DNA of 64,000 nucleotides from Flaccisagitta enflata (GCA_965153355.1 OZ231127.1:85932001-85996000); one strand, 5' to 3'; numbered from the stretch's first letter, positions 24,979-34,321 are shown. Notes: a model not told the origin generated them from the letters alone. Numbers and translations: made by a program.

Positions 24979-25578
24979 CTACCTAGAGCATAAGTCTTCG
25001 TCCATCTGAGTTAATAACTAATTTAATCAAAAAATATAGTCAAATCATTTCTTATTATGGTTTGAATACTTCATCTTACCTCTTGCCAAGGCAACACTTG
25101 CTTCCATGGATCACTGTAATGATTTACAAGGCTTCCGAATGTAATATGCCAGGCTTTATCACTAATATTATGTGCAATTTCATGTCAGTCCTCTTGTAGC
25201 TGTAGGTTAATCTTTACATCTTCTTGAACCAAAAAATTCTTTGGAGAAAAAGATTTTGATGAATTGCACTGGTAGCCCTTGAACTATTTTCAGCCACAAG
25301 TGTTTGGTCATTCAATTTTTTCATGTCCAGACAAGCAAGAGTATAGCAAGATAGATGACATAGAAAATATCTTCAATTCATTTGCCAAATTTACAAGATG
25401 ACCAACCAACTTCAAATTGCTCTCATTTATTAACGCTTTGAGCTACCAAGATAGGATTGGACTCATATGAAAGATCTTTTGAAGCTGTTTTTAGATCTCA
25501 CCAATTTTTTATATATTTCTTTAACTAATATAAGGTTATCCATGTTTATAGGTGGACGAAGACTTATGCTCTAGGTAG
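24979..25578. mobile_element. Foldback element family I, copy 1, TA target duplication
   Basis: Left CTACCTAGAGCATAAGTCTT plus CGTCCA; right GGACGAAGACTTATGCTCTA plus GGTAG. TA flanks (24977-24978 and 25579-25580). It is 600 bp. The interior has GAGCTACCAAGATAGGATTG and AAAGATCTTTTGAAGCTG. The second copy is at 58248. Confidence 0.92.
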
Positions 25579-25704
25579 TAGTTGCGAAAATGTATAAATA
25601 TTGATACACTGCGGTGCATGAAGAAGAACAGCACCTTTTAAAACCAAATTGAAATATAGATATTTGTATATTTTATAATTCAAATGAGAAATGTTTTAGG
25701 TCAC

Positions 25705-25992
25705 CAACAGGGGGGTTTGGAGGGCAAAAATTAGGCCTGAGAGTATTGATTTGGGGCCTGGACAGACCGATGGATGTCTGGAAATTCACCTCTGTGTCCT
25801 ACAGGACATCTGCCCTTTGGGGCCGCTGCCTTGCTCTCACTCCGGGTACCGGAAATTATAGCAGTTCCAAGCTAACAGCTTACAGCTAACAGCTAACAGC
25901 TAACAGCTTACAGCCTCACTCCACTTCTTCACTCTGAGCAATTAGCAAGGCATCAGATACCGCTGACCATTTGCGATCCTTGGATGACTAGT
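25705..25992 (+). mobile_element. Family B copy, 3' part, with internal octamer expansion
   Basis: CCTCTGTGTCCTACAGGACA, CCCTTTGGGGCCGCTGCC and the tail GATCCTTGGATGACTAGTC. The 3' region is interrupted by a run of TAACAGC/TTACAGC units (25866-25912) that other copies lack. Confidence 0.82.
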
Positions 25993-26279
25993 CAATGTGT
26001 CGTACTGTACCACGGCAATGCTGTAAAAGCATACAACTTTGTAACTTCTATGAACCTGAATATGTATTTTCAGACATTTGCTTGCCTTCAACAGGAAACA
26101 TGGCAACATGCTTACTTTTACTGTGGCTTACTTTTTTGGCTTCAACTGTCGGAGTTTTTGGGGGTTCCAAATTGGCAAAGTCGCGATCATCTTCAAGTAT
26201 GATATAATGAGCATTGGCCTCTGAATTGTTTAATTTGTTTTAATGAGATCATTCAACTATTCAAAGATCTGCTAGGGAG

Positions 26280-27060
26280 CATCACAGGGTTGTCACACAT
26301 AGTTACACTTCCTAGCAACGGCTAAATGTGCGATATTTTTACTGAACATACCATGGAAACACAGTGGGCCTTAACTAGGTATGAGTAGATACAATTCATA
26401 ATGGAGAATTGATGTAAATCCTTAAAAAAAATTTCTCTTGAAAATTTTTGCAAAAATCGTTAAAAGTATTAATTTTTGTATATATTTACAAATAGATCTC
26501 AAGGATATATCAGTTTCAAAATTCTGATTCAAGATTCACATTCCTGGTAAAATTTCCAATCATTTAATAGGTCACACTATATACTTTCATGAAAAAATAA
26601 GATTTTCATATTTTAGGCCACCGTTGTCTTAGATGGCATAGAAAATGAAAATCTTATTTTTCATGAAAGTATATAGTGTGACCTATCAAATGATTGGAAA
26701 TTTCACTAGGAATGTGAATCATGAGCCAGAATTTTAGAACTGATATATCCTTAAGATTTATATGTAAATATATAAAAAAATTGATACTTTTTAACAATTT
26801 TTGCAAAAGATTTCAAGGGAAATTTTTTTTTAAGAGTTCACATCAATTCTCCTGTTTAAATTGTACCTTCTCATACAAGTCACTACCATTGGGGATTTTT
26901 TTAAACTCATACCCAGTTAAGGCCCACTGTGAAAAAGTTGTAGCAAATTTGATTTTAACGTTAAGCAATTTTAACGTTAAGCAATATTCCCTCAAAAAAT
27001 TTTTCAAAATATTGATATTTTAGCGGGAATACATGGAAATGTGTTTCCATGGCAACCGAC
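26280..27060. mobile_element. Family F remnant split by a foldback insertion
   Basis: Left CTGAACATACCATGGAAA (to 26359) and right AAAAAGTTGTAGCAAATTTG (from 26932) join into the order seen uninterrupted near 29590 (GGAACATACTATTGGAAAGT, then TGTCGCAAATTTG). The remnant continues to GGAAATGTGTTTCCATGGCAAC. Confidence 0.65.
26360..26931. mobile_element. 572-bp foldback element inside a family F remnant
   Basis: Left CACAGTGGGCCTTAACTAGG; right CAGTTAAGGCCCACTGTG. Arms of about 240 bp (for example TATACTTTCATGAAAAAATA and its partner) surround a centre at about 26620-26635. Flanks are A-rich (AAA on both sides), so the target duplication is unclear. Confidence 0.85.
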
Positions 27061-27691
27061 GCCCATCGTCAACAATGCATCCTCTTATTAGTTGATATTA
27101 CAAATATCAATTTTTTAAGTTTATTTGTCCTCCCAACATGAACTCCCCCGTATTTTCAAGTCTAGACGACATCTACTGTATCTAGATGTTAAACATGTGT
27201 TATTGTTCTTCAGAAAATTCCCTAATGTTAGTTTTTGGTTGGTGGATACAACCAAGGCAGTTTTTTCCCTTCATTGTAGATTCCTCCATTGCCGACATTG
27301 TGCGATACTCACAGATACGCAAAAAAGCAACGTCGTTTGGGTTTCAGTCAGCTTACAGTACAAACGGTAAGCTCTGCCTTCTGGCTATCTAATAAGAACT
27401 TTCTTTAATAAGAGGATGAAAAGTTAACAAATGATTTATCTTACAGTACTATCTAGCTCAAAAGTATAGACACAAGATAAGCATTTATCAATTTATACGA
27501 TAAATTATACTTAATATAATTCTGGAATACATTTAATACTTGTTGTGTCGCCTCTTGGCATTAACAACCACCTTCATATGCAACCCTGATCTTAGTGATT
27601 TTTTTGAGCGGGCCAGTGGGGCCCGCTCCCATCAAATTTAGCGGGCCCAACAGAAAAACAGCGGGCCCGACAAAACTACTGTCCTAAGAAG

Positions 27692-27783
<92 letters not shown>

Positions 27784-27846
27784 GAAAAAAAGAAAGAAAG
27801 AGAAAAAAAGAAAGAAAGAGAAAAAAAGAAAGAAAGAAGGAAAGAA
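27692..27846. repeat. (AG)n/(AAAG)n microsatellite
   Basis: An AG run followed by GAAA units inside the hAT-like element. Confidence 0.95.
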
Positions 27847-28089
27847 GGAATGTAAAACCGAAAGGAAAGAAGAAAAAGAAAAGAAAAAAAACGTCTGAAA
27901 GAAAGAAAAATTTAGAAAAAAAGAGAAAAAAAAAAAAGAAAGGAAAACAGAAAGTAAGGAAAGAAAGAAGAAATGAACAGGAGTTTGTCCCTCCCAGGGT
28001 TGCTGAGAAAAAAAAATGATGTTTCTGGTAAAGAAAAAAGAAAAAAAGAAAAGTGATTAAGAAGAGAAAAAATGGAAGAAACAAAACAA

Positions 28090-28142
28090 GAAAAAAGGGA
28101 GAACAGAAAGAAAGAAAGAAAAGAAGAAAGAAAGAAAGAAAA

Positions 28143-28179
<37 letters not shown>

Positions 28180-28182
28180 GAA

Positions 28183-28222
<40 letters not shown>

Positions 28223-28250
28223 GAAGAAAGAAAGAAAGAAAGAAAGAAAC
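28090..28250. repeat. (GAAA)n microsatellite abutting family A
   Basis: GAAA units run directly into the AACAAGGCCGG end of a family A copy. Confidence 0.95.
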
Positions 28251-28397
28251 AAGGCCGGACACACGGCTAATACCAGTCGCGGACGGGTGGGCAGGGGCGG
28301 AAATGCGTGTTTTCCCACTTTCCGACTCGATCACCACGGACCGACCAACCAAACAATGGATGGACAAAGCATCTTATAGAGTCGCTAGTCCGCGACT
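28248..28397 (-). mobile_element. Family A copy
   Basis: AACAAGGCCGGACACACGGC, AGTCGCGGACGGGTGGGCAG, GACCGACCAACC and the terminal AGTCGCTAGTCCGCGACT followed by AAAA. Here the hairpin and the inner motif both read GCGGAC, so the two have changed together. Confidence 0.88.
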
Positions 28398-28865
28398 AAA
28401 AAAGTAGGAAATATAAGTGATACAAAAAAATCAATATTCCACTTTAGCAATGCTCATCCTTCTTCTTTCAGCCAAATATAAGAGCGGGCCCATCGGGCCC
28501 GCAGTGAGAAAAACTTACGGGCCCAGCAGCAAAAATGCGGGCCTTGGGCCCGCGGGCCCGCTCTAAAATCAGGGCTGTTCATATGCCTCTTCCTGCTTAC
28601 GTAGAGAGATTTGAGGTAAGAAAGCAAGATCTTCTCCAGATTATTAGAGTGAATTTTTTCCCAGCTCTGCAGTCGAAGTTGCAAATTCTTTGCTTTGAAG
28701 CTGCTAAAGCTAACTAAAGCAATTCAATGGGGTTTAGATTGAGGCTGTTTCCAGGCCAACCACTAAAGAGGTTGATGCCCAGTTTTGTGTGCCATTGCCT
28801 CGTTATAGTGGCGCAATATATTGGAGCGCCATGTTCCATCAACTAACTTCAATCTTTTTTGTTAT

Positions 28866-28897
28866 TAGTCGCGTGCACGCGACTCTACACCTTGTTT
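28866..28897 (+). mobile_element. Minimal family A element: both ends, no interior
   Basis: AGTCGCGTGCACGCGACTCT is followed at once by ACACCTTGTT. This is the hairpin terminus fused to the opposite CTTGTT terminus, inserted after a T run at the edge of the Tc1 transposase remnant. Confidence 0.65.
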
Positions 28898-29148
28898 TTG
28901 ATTTAGAGTAGCAATCATGTTTTGTCTGTCATTTCTAAACGCATTAACTTAGAAGAGTGTGGTTGATGCCATTTGATTAGAAATTTGATCTAGTTTCTGA
29001 ATCTCACTGATTTTTCTATCAATTTTTTATTCTCAATGGAGATATTGCCCAAAACGCATGTGTCTATACTTCTGAGCTAGAAAGTATTTTCCGACAAGAC
29101 TTAAGATTTGAAAAAGAAGACGAATTTTCAATGATGTGTTGAATTTTG

Positions 29149-29344
29149 ATGAACAGGAGATAAAATCCACGGCAAATAAGGTTGAAACTTTTTGAACATG
29201 GCAGATTGTCTTACTAGTTTCGCGTAAAGCTTTACGTAAAGCTTTACGTAAGCTTTACAAAAAGCTTTACGTAAAGCTTTAAGACAATCTGCCATGTTCA
29301 AAAAGTTTCAACCTTATTTGCCGTGGATTTCATCTCCTGTTCAT
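29149..29344. mobile_element. 196-bp foldback with AAGCTT-rich centre
   Basis: Left ATGAACAGGAGATAAAATCC; right GGATTTCATCTCCTGTTCAT. Arms of about 65 bp include AAGGTTGAAACTTTTTGAAC. The centre is a run of GTAAAGCTTTAC palindromes. Confidence 0.85.
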
Positions 29345-29463
29345 TAAGACTTAAGATAACGAGAAAAAGCGTGATGAAAAAACAGAAGAGACCAAGCGAG
29401 TCACATCTGGAATATAATCCCCATTATGGTCGGTTGCCACAGACACACGCTGAAAAATCAGTA

Positions 29464-29573
29464 CAGTTGAACCGCGCAACCGGTGCAATGATGGATGTGA
29501 AGAGACCAACAAATTTCATCCATTATAGGTGGATTTCCGTATCTCTTGGGTCAGTTTTGGCGGAGTTTAACTG
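29464..29573. mobile_element. Short pogo-like element, TA target duplication
   Basis: CAGTTGAACCGCGCAACC at the left and GGCGGAGTTTAACTG at the right, with TA on both sides (29462-29463 and 29574-29575). Only about 110 bp with short termini. Confidence 0.45.
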
Positions 29574-29581
29574 TAATATCT

Positions 29582-29670
29582 ACTCCAATATTCTTACGGA
29601 ACATACTATTGGAAAGTTGTCGCAAATTTGATTTTAGCGGGAATACAAATTAATCTATTTCCATGGCAAC
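29582..29670. repeat. Family F fragment
   Basis: GGAACATACTATTGGAAAGT, TGTCGCAAATTTGATTTTAG and ATTTCCATGGCAAC match pieces of the family F remnant at 26280-27060. Confidence 0.65.
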
Positions 29671-30451
29671 TGGCCATAAAGGGGAATTATGCATCATATC
29701 ATTCTGTAATATCTACAATATTTGACGCTCTGTTATGTGACCTTTATCTCAGGACTCAAGAATCAGGACTTAAAAACACAGCTCCTAATGATTAGGAAGC
29801 AAATTCTCATGTCAATGAAACATGGCGACCATCATAATTTCCCATGATGACTTGCCCCTTTATCTCACTTTTAGGCCTACTCTTAATTTCTTACTTTCCC
29901 AACAAAAGTAGTAAACCATTTTTCTTAAAACAACAAAAACTAGAATAAACTCATATTCTAAACCATAGATGTGAATTAATGATGAGAGCAAATGATTGTT
30001 ACCTGTGTTACCAAAATTAAGAAAATCAACCGAGGACAACATTGTTAAGAAACCATAACCTCAGAAGAAAGAGTTGGGGGTCATGGAAGCGGAGATTTGT
30101 CGCTTACAATTGTTGCCCGCGAGGGTGAATGGCAGCGGCCCCCCAACGCCTCTGTATGCGCCAGTATGCAGTCTATGCGCGGTTGTGCATGCAGTCTGAC
30201 AGCCAGATATCCATGTGTCTTTCAAGGGCCCGCAGGGTAGAGTTAATAACCAATTGTCAGGGGATCACTGGTATGGCCTGTGTATCTATGGAGCTGAATA
30301 TGAAAAGAGGCAATTACCCATTAGCACGCAAGCGACCGTTAACGATTTAATGGCTAGAAAAAACCCCAACCTGAGGCAACTAAATATAAAGAGAGACAAT
30401 TCAATAGTGTACAAAAGAAAAAGGATCCCTCTTTAGAATTGCCATAAAGTA

Positions 30452-30943
30452 CAGTGGAATCCCACCTTAGTGGCACCTCTATTTAAGGGATATCCGCATT
30501 TAAGAGACAACACTGTCTGGTCCCAATTTTTTTCAAGCTTTTCCAATGTTAAAAAACCTCTATTTAAGGAACCTTTATTTAACTTTTAAGGGATATTCGG
30601 ATTTAAGAAACAAGTTTTTTAAAATATCCCATATATCGAGTAAATTTCAGGTAAATTTGATGAATTTTGAAAAAAAAATGGTATTTTGAGATAATCTTTA
30701 AGAAAAAATTTGTCAGAAAATAATGAAATATTTCCTGTGCCATGAAAATCCTGCCATGAACTAAATCAATCATTATTGATCAACATACTTAAAGCAAAAG
30801 GATGTGGTTACACTATGAATTTGGTAATCCTTAATAACTAATATAAAAATCCTTAATAAAACATAAATTCAATTTAAGGGATTTCGGGTTTAAGAGACAA
30901 AAATAGTCAGTCCCTAGAAATCCTGTAAACCGAGGTCCCATTG
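30452..30943. mobile_element. Pogo/Tigger-like non-autonomous element, TA target duplication
   Basis: Left CAGTGGAATCCCACCTTAGT; right AACCGAGGTCCCATTG. TA on both sides (30450-30451 and 30944-30945). It is 492 bp. The interior repeats ATTTAAGGGATATxCGxATT. CAGTxGAA(T/C)C termini with TA duplication are typical of pogo-type elements. Confidence 0.75.
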
Positions 30944-30951
30944 TATAAGTA

Positions 30952-31145
30952 AACAAGGCCATACCGTGACACAAGTCGCGTGCGGGTGGGCAGGGGCAGT
31001 GAAGAAATAGACCAACCGAGCTGTTGGGCAGGAGCAGTAACTCCAGAACCGCCCATAAGCGCTAAAAAAGCTAAGTGTGACCGACAGACGGACGGACGGA
31101 CCGACAGACGGACAGAGCGGGTTGCAGAGTCGCGTGCACGCGACT
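30952..31145 (-). mobile_element. Family A copy
   Basis: AACAAGGCCATACCGTGACA, AGTCGCGTGCGGGTGGGCAG, GACGGACGGACGGACCGAC and the terminal AGTCGCGTGCACGCGACT plus AAAA. It begins 7 bp from the pogo-like element. Confidence 0.9.
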
Positions 31146-31344
31146 AAAAAGACACTTCACAAATGATCACAGAAAATATATGACATAACGAAATCCTATA
31201 ATGAAAGTATGCCCCAAACGCTCCGCATTCCATGATGCCAATCATCAAATTCCCGAGACAGTTTCTACAGAAATCCGGCGCCAACAGTCAAGCTTAAAAC
31301 GACAAGCCAGAATTATCTGTTGTATGTGACACCACTAATTCTTT

Positions 31345-31358
31345 TAGCACGCGCGACT
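31345..31358 (-). mobile_element. Family A end fragment just upstream of a coding exon
   Basis: AGCACGCGCGACTAAAAA, a half-hairpin remnant about 20 bp before the inferred acceptor of the LDLa exon. Confidence 0.5.
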
Positions 31359-31378
31359 AAAAACCCTTCAATAAACAG

Positions 31379-31862
31379 GTCGATGGAACCAAAACCGAAA
31401 TGGTGAAGGAGAGATTGATCATGAATGCTGTTATGAGGCTTCTTGTAATTTCGAAGAAAGAGCTGAAACGTCTGAGGAAGATGGCTGGACTTGGGTTGGG
31501 AGATACCTCTGCGAAGCGGCTACCGGGTAAGCCCATTGCGATGTGTCCAAATGAAAAAGAATTCAACGGATCGAGCAATTGCCATTGGCAAGATCGAAAA
31601 GTTATCCAGGATAAGTGGATAACCATCACCGAATCTTTCATTGCGCGCAGGGAGGGAAGAAGCTGCGATTGTAAAGCCCGGGCTGGATATATGTACAAGT
31701 GCGGACTCAACTGCGATCCCTGCGACGATCATCATTTTCATTGTGGTGGTGGGAAATGCGTTCCATGGGGATACAGATGCGACAGCGATAATGATTGTGG
31801 CAACTGGAATGACGAGTTCGATGGATGCAAGTTAAAAGAAGATTTTGAGGTCAAACTAACAA
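31379..31862 (+). CDS. Internal exon with LDL-receptor class A module
   Basis: The frame is open from an in-frame TAA at 31358. A splice acceptor (TTCAATAAACAG) would start the exon at 31379 in phase 0 (VDGTKTEM...). The first ATG is at 31400. A donor A|GTAAGC at 31863 would end it in phase 1. After a helical or basic start there is a Cys-bearing stretch (MCPNEKEFNGSSNCHW, GRSCDCKARAGYMYKCGLNC), then an LDLa module with six Cys in the right order (CDDHHFHC, GGGKC, VPWGYRC, DSDNDC, GNWNDEFDGC). The acidic SDND/NDE calcium-site residues are present. LDLa modules bind ligands in secreted or receptor proteins. The rest of the gene is not identified; the SRCR exon 3.6 kb downstream on the same strand is a candidate partner. 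Confidence 0.65.
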
Positions 31863-32009
31863 GTAAGCATGATACAATGCCTGGCGGGATTTAGGTCCCG
31901 ATTTACCGACATGCCGGGACATAAACTGGTCCCGAATTTCCGGGACATAACGCATATCCTAAACCTCTACTGCCTTCACCTCCTCCTACTCCACCTCCTC
32001 CTCTTCATC

Positions 32010-32476
32010 CCCATTTTGGGTAGCGGCCCCGAAGGGGACGAAGTCCTGTAGAACACAGGGGACTTTCGTTTGTTCGTTCGTCCGTTTGTTCGTTCATCCG
32101 TCCGTTCGTCCCCCCAGGCCAACTCAGGCCTGAAATCCGCCCTCTCAGGCCTTGAATCTGCCCTCTCAGGCCTGAAATTTGCCCTTTCATTCCTGAAACC
32201 TGTCCTCTCAGGCTTTGAATCTGCCCTCTCAGGCCTGAAATCTGCCCCCTCAGATTCAAGGCCTGAGAGGGCATATTTCAGGCCTGAGAGGGCATATCTC
32301 AGGCCTAAGAGGAGAGATTTCAGGCCTGAGAGGGTCTGGGGTTACCGACGGACTGTGTTCTACAGGACTTTGGCCCCTTCGGGGTCGCTGCCCTGCCTCT
32401 CATTCCAATTAACAATCATGCAAAGCAGGGCAACGGGTATCGCTGACCACGTATTGCCCGTGGGCGACCTGTTTTT
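32010..32476 (+). mobile_element. Family B copy (variant with GGGCGACCTG tail)
   Basis: GGGTAGCGGCCCCGAAGGGG, GAAGTCCTGTAGAACACAGG and GTTCGTCC units. 20-21 bp units CCCTCTCAGGCCTGAAATCT then run first in one and then the opposite orientation (flip near 32250-32260). The inverted end GTGTTCTACAGGACTTTGGC follows, then the tail GGGTATCGCTGACCACGTAT and TGCCCGTGGGCGACCTG. Confidence 0.88.
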
Positions 32477-32479
32477 TCG

Positions 32480-32805
32480 ATATGGTATGGGAAAAAAAAA
32501 GAAAGTCAGTTTAAGAAAAATCTGTTTCAAAAAATAAGGAAAGAGTTAACAATTTCCGTGGGAAAAAAAGTCGAAGTCAGTCTTCGACTTTTTGACATAT
32601 TCCAGAGAAATGTGGTTTTCATTTTCTTATGAGAAAGTTCAAGACCATGATCGACCAGATGAGCTCTCAAACGAAATTGGTAAAGTATGAAAATTGGATA
32701 ATTCTTTTTCATTTGGCGCTGGGCCTAATCAACCATGTGCGAGGCCCGAGGCTATGGTTGCCACAAGGCCCCTGTACTTTTAGCGAGTGATGTGGGGTCA
32801 CAATA
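32480..32805. other. Unassigned DNA
   Basis: No exon recognised. A segment (32560-32650, TCTTCGACTTTTTGACATAT) is repeated in inverse form near 53090-53145, suggesting another dispersed repeat. Confidence 0.4.
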
Positions 32806-32809
32806 TTGT

Positions 32810-32972
32810 TGCGGACGGGTGGGCAGGGGCATCCAACCACCGTCCAGACTCTCCCTCGCAGACAAACTGACACAAGCAGCATCTAAAACAGTTGTTTTTC
32901 CACTTTTTGACTAAATCATTACAAACTGACAGACCGCCAGACAACGCCTCTTATGAAGTTGCGTGTCCGTAA
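32810..32972 (-). mobile_element. Family A copy, diverged
   Basis: TTGCGGACGGGTGGGCAGGG, GACAGACCGCCAGACAACGC, CTCTTATGAAGTTGCGTGTC and CGTAAC. The GTCC tract is short. Confidence 0.7.
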
Positions 32973-33210
32973 CAAGAACATCTCTCTTGAAATATCGATT
33001 TTAGCATTATTCCATGATTTTCGGCGATTTTTGGTATTATCCTCAAACTATAGGCCCCTAGTTAAAATTTGAGATTTTTTTTTTAGGGCCAGTTTTGAAC
33101 ACTTTAAAAGACATAAGATTTGATGTGGAAATGGGCACCAGAGCTGGATTTGGAATTTTGTAACAGTGGCCCCATCCACTTTCAACCCTACTTAGTCTAT
33201 AAGTCAGTTT

Positions 33211-33832
33211 TCTTTTTTTGGGCAGCGGCCCCGGGGGGGAGATGACCTATGATTCCACACAGGGCAATTTTTCCAATCTGATGTTTTCGTCCACCCCCCC
33301 AGCCTTAAAACAAGGCTCTCAGACCCCAAATCAAGCCTCTCGGACCCCAAATCAGGCCTCTCAGACCTCAATTCAGCCCTCTTAGATCCCAAATAAGGCC
33401 TCTCAGACCTCAAATTAGGCCTCTCAGACCCCAAATCACGCCTCTCAGACCTCAAATCAGGCAATTCAGACCTCAAATCACGCCATTCAGACCCCAAATC
33501 AGGCCTCTCAGACCCCAAATCAGGCCTCTCAGACCCCAAATCTGGCCTCTTAGACCCCAAATCAAGCCTCTCAGACCCAAATTAATCATCATAGCCACAG
33601 TCATAGGTTATCTGCTCCTCTAAGGCCCTACCATCATGCCTCACAGGTCCCTAATCAGGCATCTCAAACCCAGTATTAGGCCTTCTGAACCCCAAATCAG
33701 GCCTCTCAGACCCCATATCAGGCCTTTCAGACCCCAAATCATGCCTCTCAGACCCCAAACCTCGCCTCTTAGACCCCAAATCATGCCTCTCAGACCCCAA
33801 ATCATGCCTCTCAGACCCAAGACCCAATTACT
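33211..33832 (+). mobile_element. Family B copy rich in 20-21 bp units
   Basis: TTTTTTTGGGCAGCGGCCCC, GATGACCTATGATTCCACAC, then about 25 units of CCTCTCAGACCCCAAATCA. The 3' inverted end is not seen, so the element is truncated or diverged there. Confidence 0.8.
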
Positions 33833-33910
33833 TGGAATTCCTAGGAATAAAAAACATCATTCCAAGGATTTAAATGGTCAGGGATCCGGTTAGAGAAAAT
33901 CTCAATTTTA

Positions 33911-34321
33911 CTACGCGAATCAAAAAAAAAGCCGCACTTTTAAATGGCAATTTATCATATTAAACTTCAAAATAATCAAACAAAATCTTAGACCATTTTG
34001 AAGATCTCAAAAAGATCTTTCATTTGGCTCCAATCTGGTATTTCTAGCTTTATTCGTTTAGAAATGGCATAAAAAAGAGTAAAAACATTGCCACTTTCAG
34101 TTTTGCAATCCTATTGAAAAATGAGCATTTTTGTAAAAAAGAGGTTCACTTTGGCAAGCTCTATCTCCTAAACGGTTTGAGATACAAACCTGGGATTGGT
34201 CTAGAATGAAAGAAAATTTGAAAATCTTCAAAATCAGTTGAACAAAAAAATTTTGAATTGATATCTTGTATCTCTTTCACTTAGCTATAAAATGGTGCGG
34301 TTTTTTTTTTGATTCGCGTAG
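33911..34321. mobile_element. Foldback element family H, copy 1, TA target duplication
   Basis: Left CTACGCGAATCAAAAAAAAA plus GCCGCAC; right GTGCGGTTTTTTTTTTGATT plus CGCGTAG. TA at 33909-33910 and 34322-34323. It is 411 bp, the same length as copy 2. The interior has CTCCTAAACGGTTTGAGATA. Confidence 0.93.

Larger units (their letters stand above)
27581..28577. mobile_element. hAT-like non-autonomous element, 8-bp target duplication
   Basis: Ends CAACCCTGATCTTAG and AAAATCAGGGCTG are inverted, and TTCATATG occurs directly on both outer sides (27573-27580 and 28578-28585). Subterminal GGGCCCGC/GCGGGCCC clusters lie at both ends. The interior is AG, AAAG and GAAA microsatellite plus a family A copy. 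Termini of this kind and an 8-bp duplication are characteristic of hAT elements. Confidence 0.85.
27533..28850 (-). pseudogene. Tc1/mariner transposase C-terminal fragment, broken
   Basis: Read on the minus strand, 28850-28723 shows a GAP motif, then RQWHTKLGIN, then WPGNSLNLNPIE. These match the order of the Tc1 DDE domain (second catalytic Asp before GAP, then WP-x-SPDLNPIE). The position of the second Asp reads His here. After a stop and frame changes, an open stretch ends SLYVSRKRHM at the hAT insertion. The frame resumes beyond the insertion with KVVVNAKRRHNKY and a TAA stop (27535-27533), the usual Tc1 C-terminal form. The N-terminal DNA-binding part and first Asp are absent. It cannot be active. 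Identification as Tc1-like is firm from motif order and matching termini; the sub-family is unknown. Confidence 0.85.
27444..29089. mobile_element. Tc1-like transposon relic carrying two later insertions
   Basis: Left terminus CAGTACTATCTAGCTCAAAA plus GTATAGACACAAG; right terminus TGTGTCTATACTTCTGAGCT plus AGAAAGTATTT. TA precedes the left end; the right flank has decayed. Removing the hAT-like insertion (997 bp plus an 8-bp duplication) and the 31-bp family A insertion leaves about 610 bp, so this is itself an internally deleted element that retains only the C-terminal transposase region. Confidence 0.85.

Noticed and set aside
27638-28407. 226-, 151- and 111-codon frames rich in Phe/Leu or Lys/Glu
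   Set aside because: They are read from GAAA/TTTC tracts and family A sequence inside the hAT-like element.
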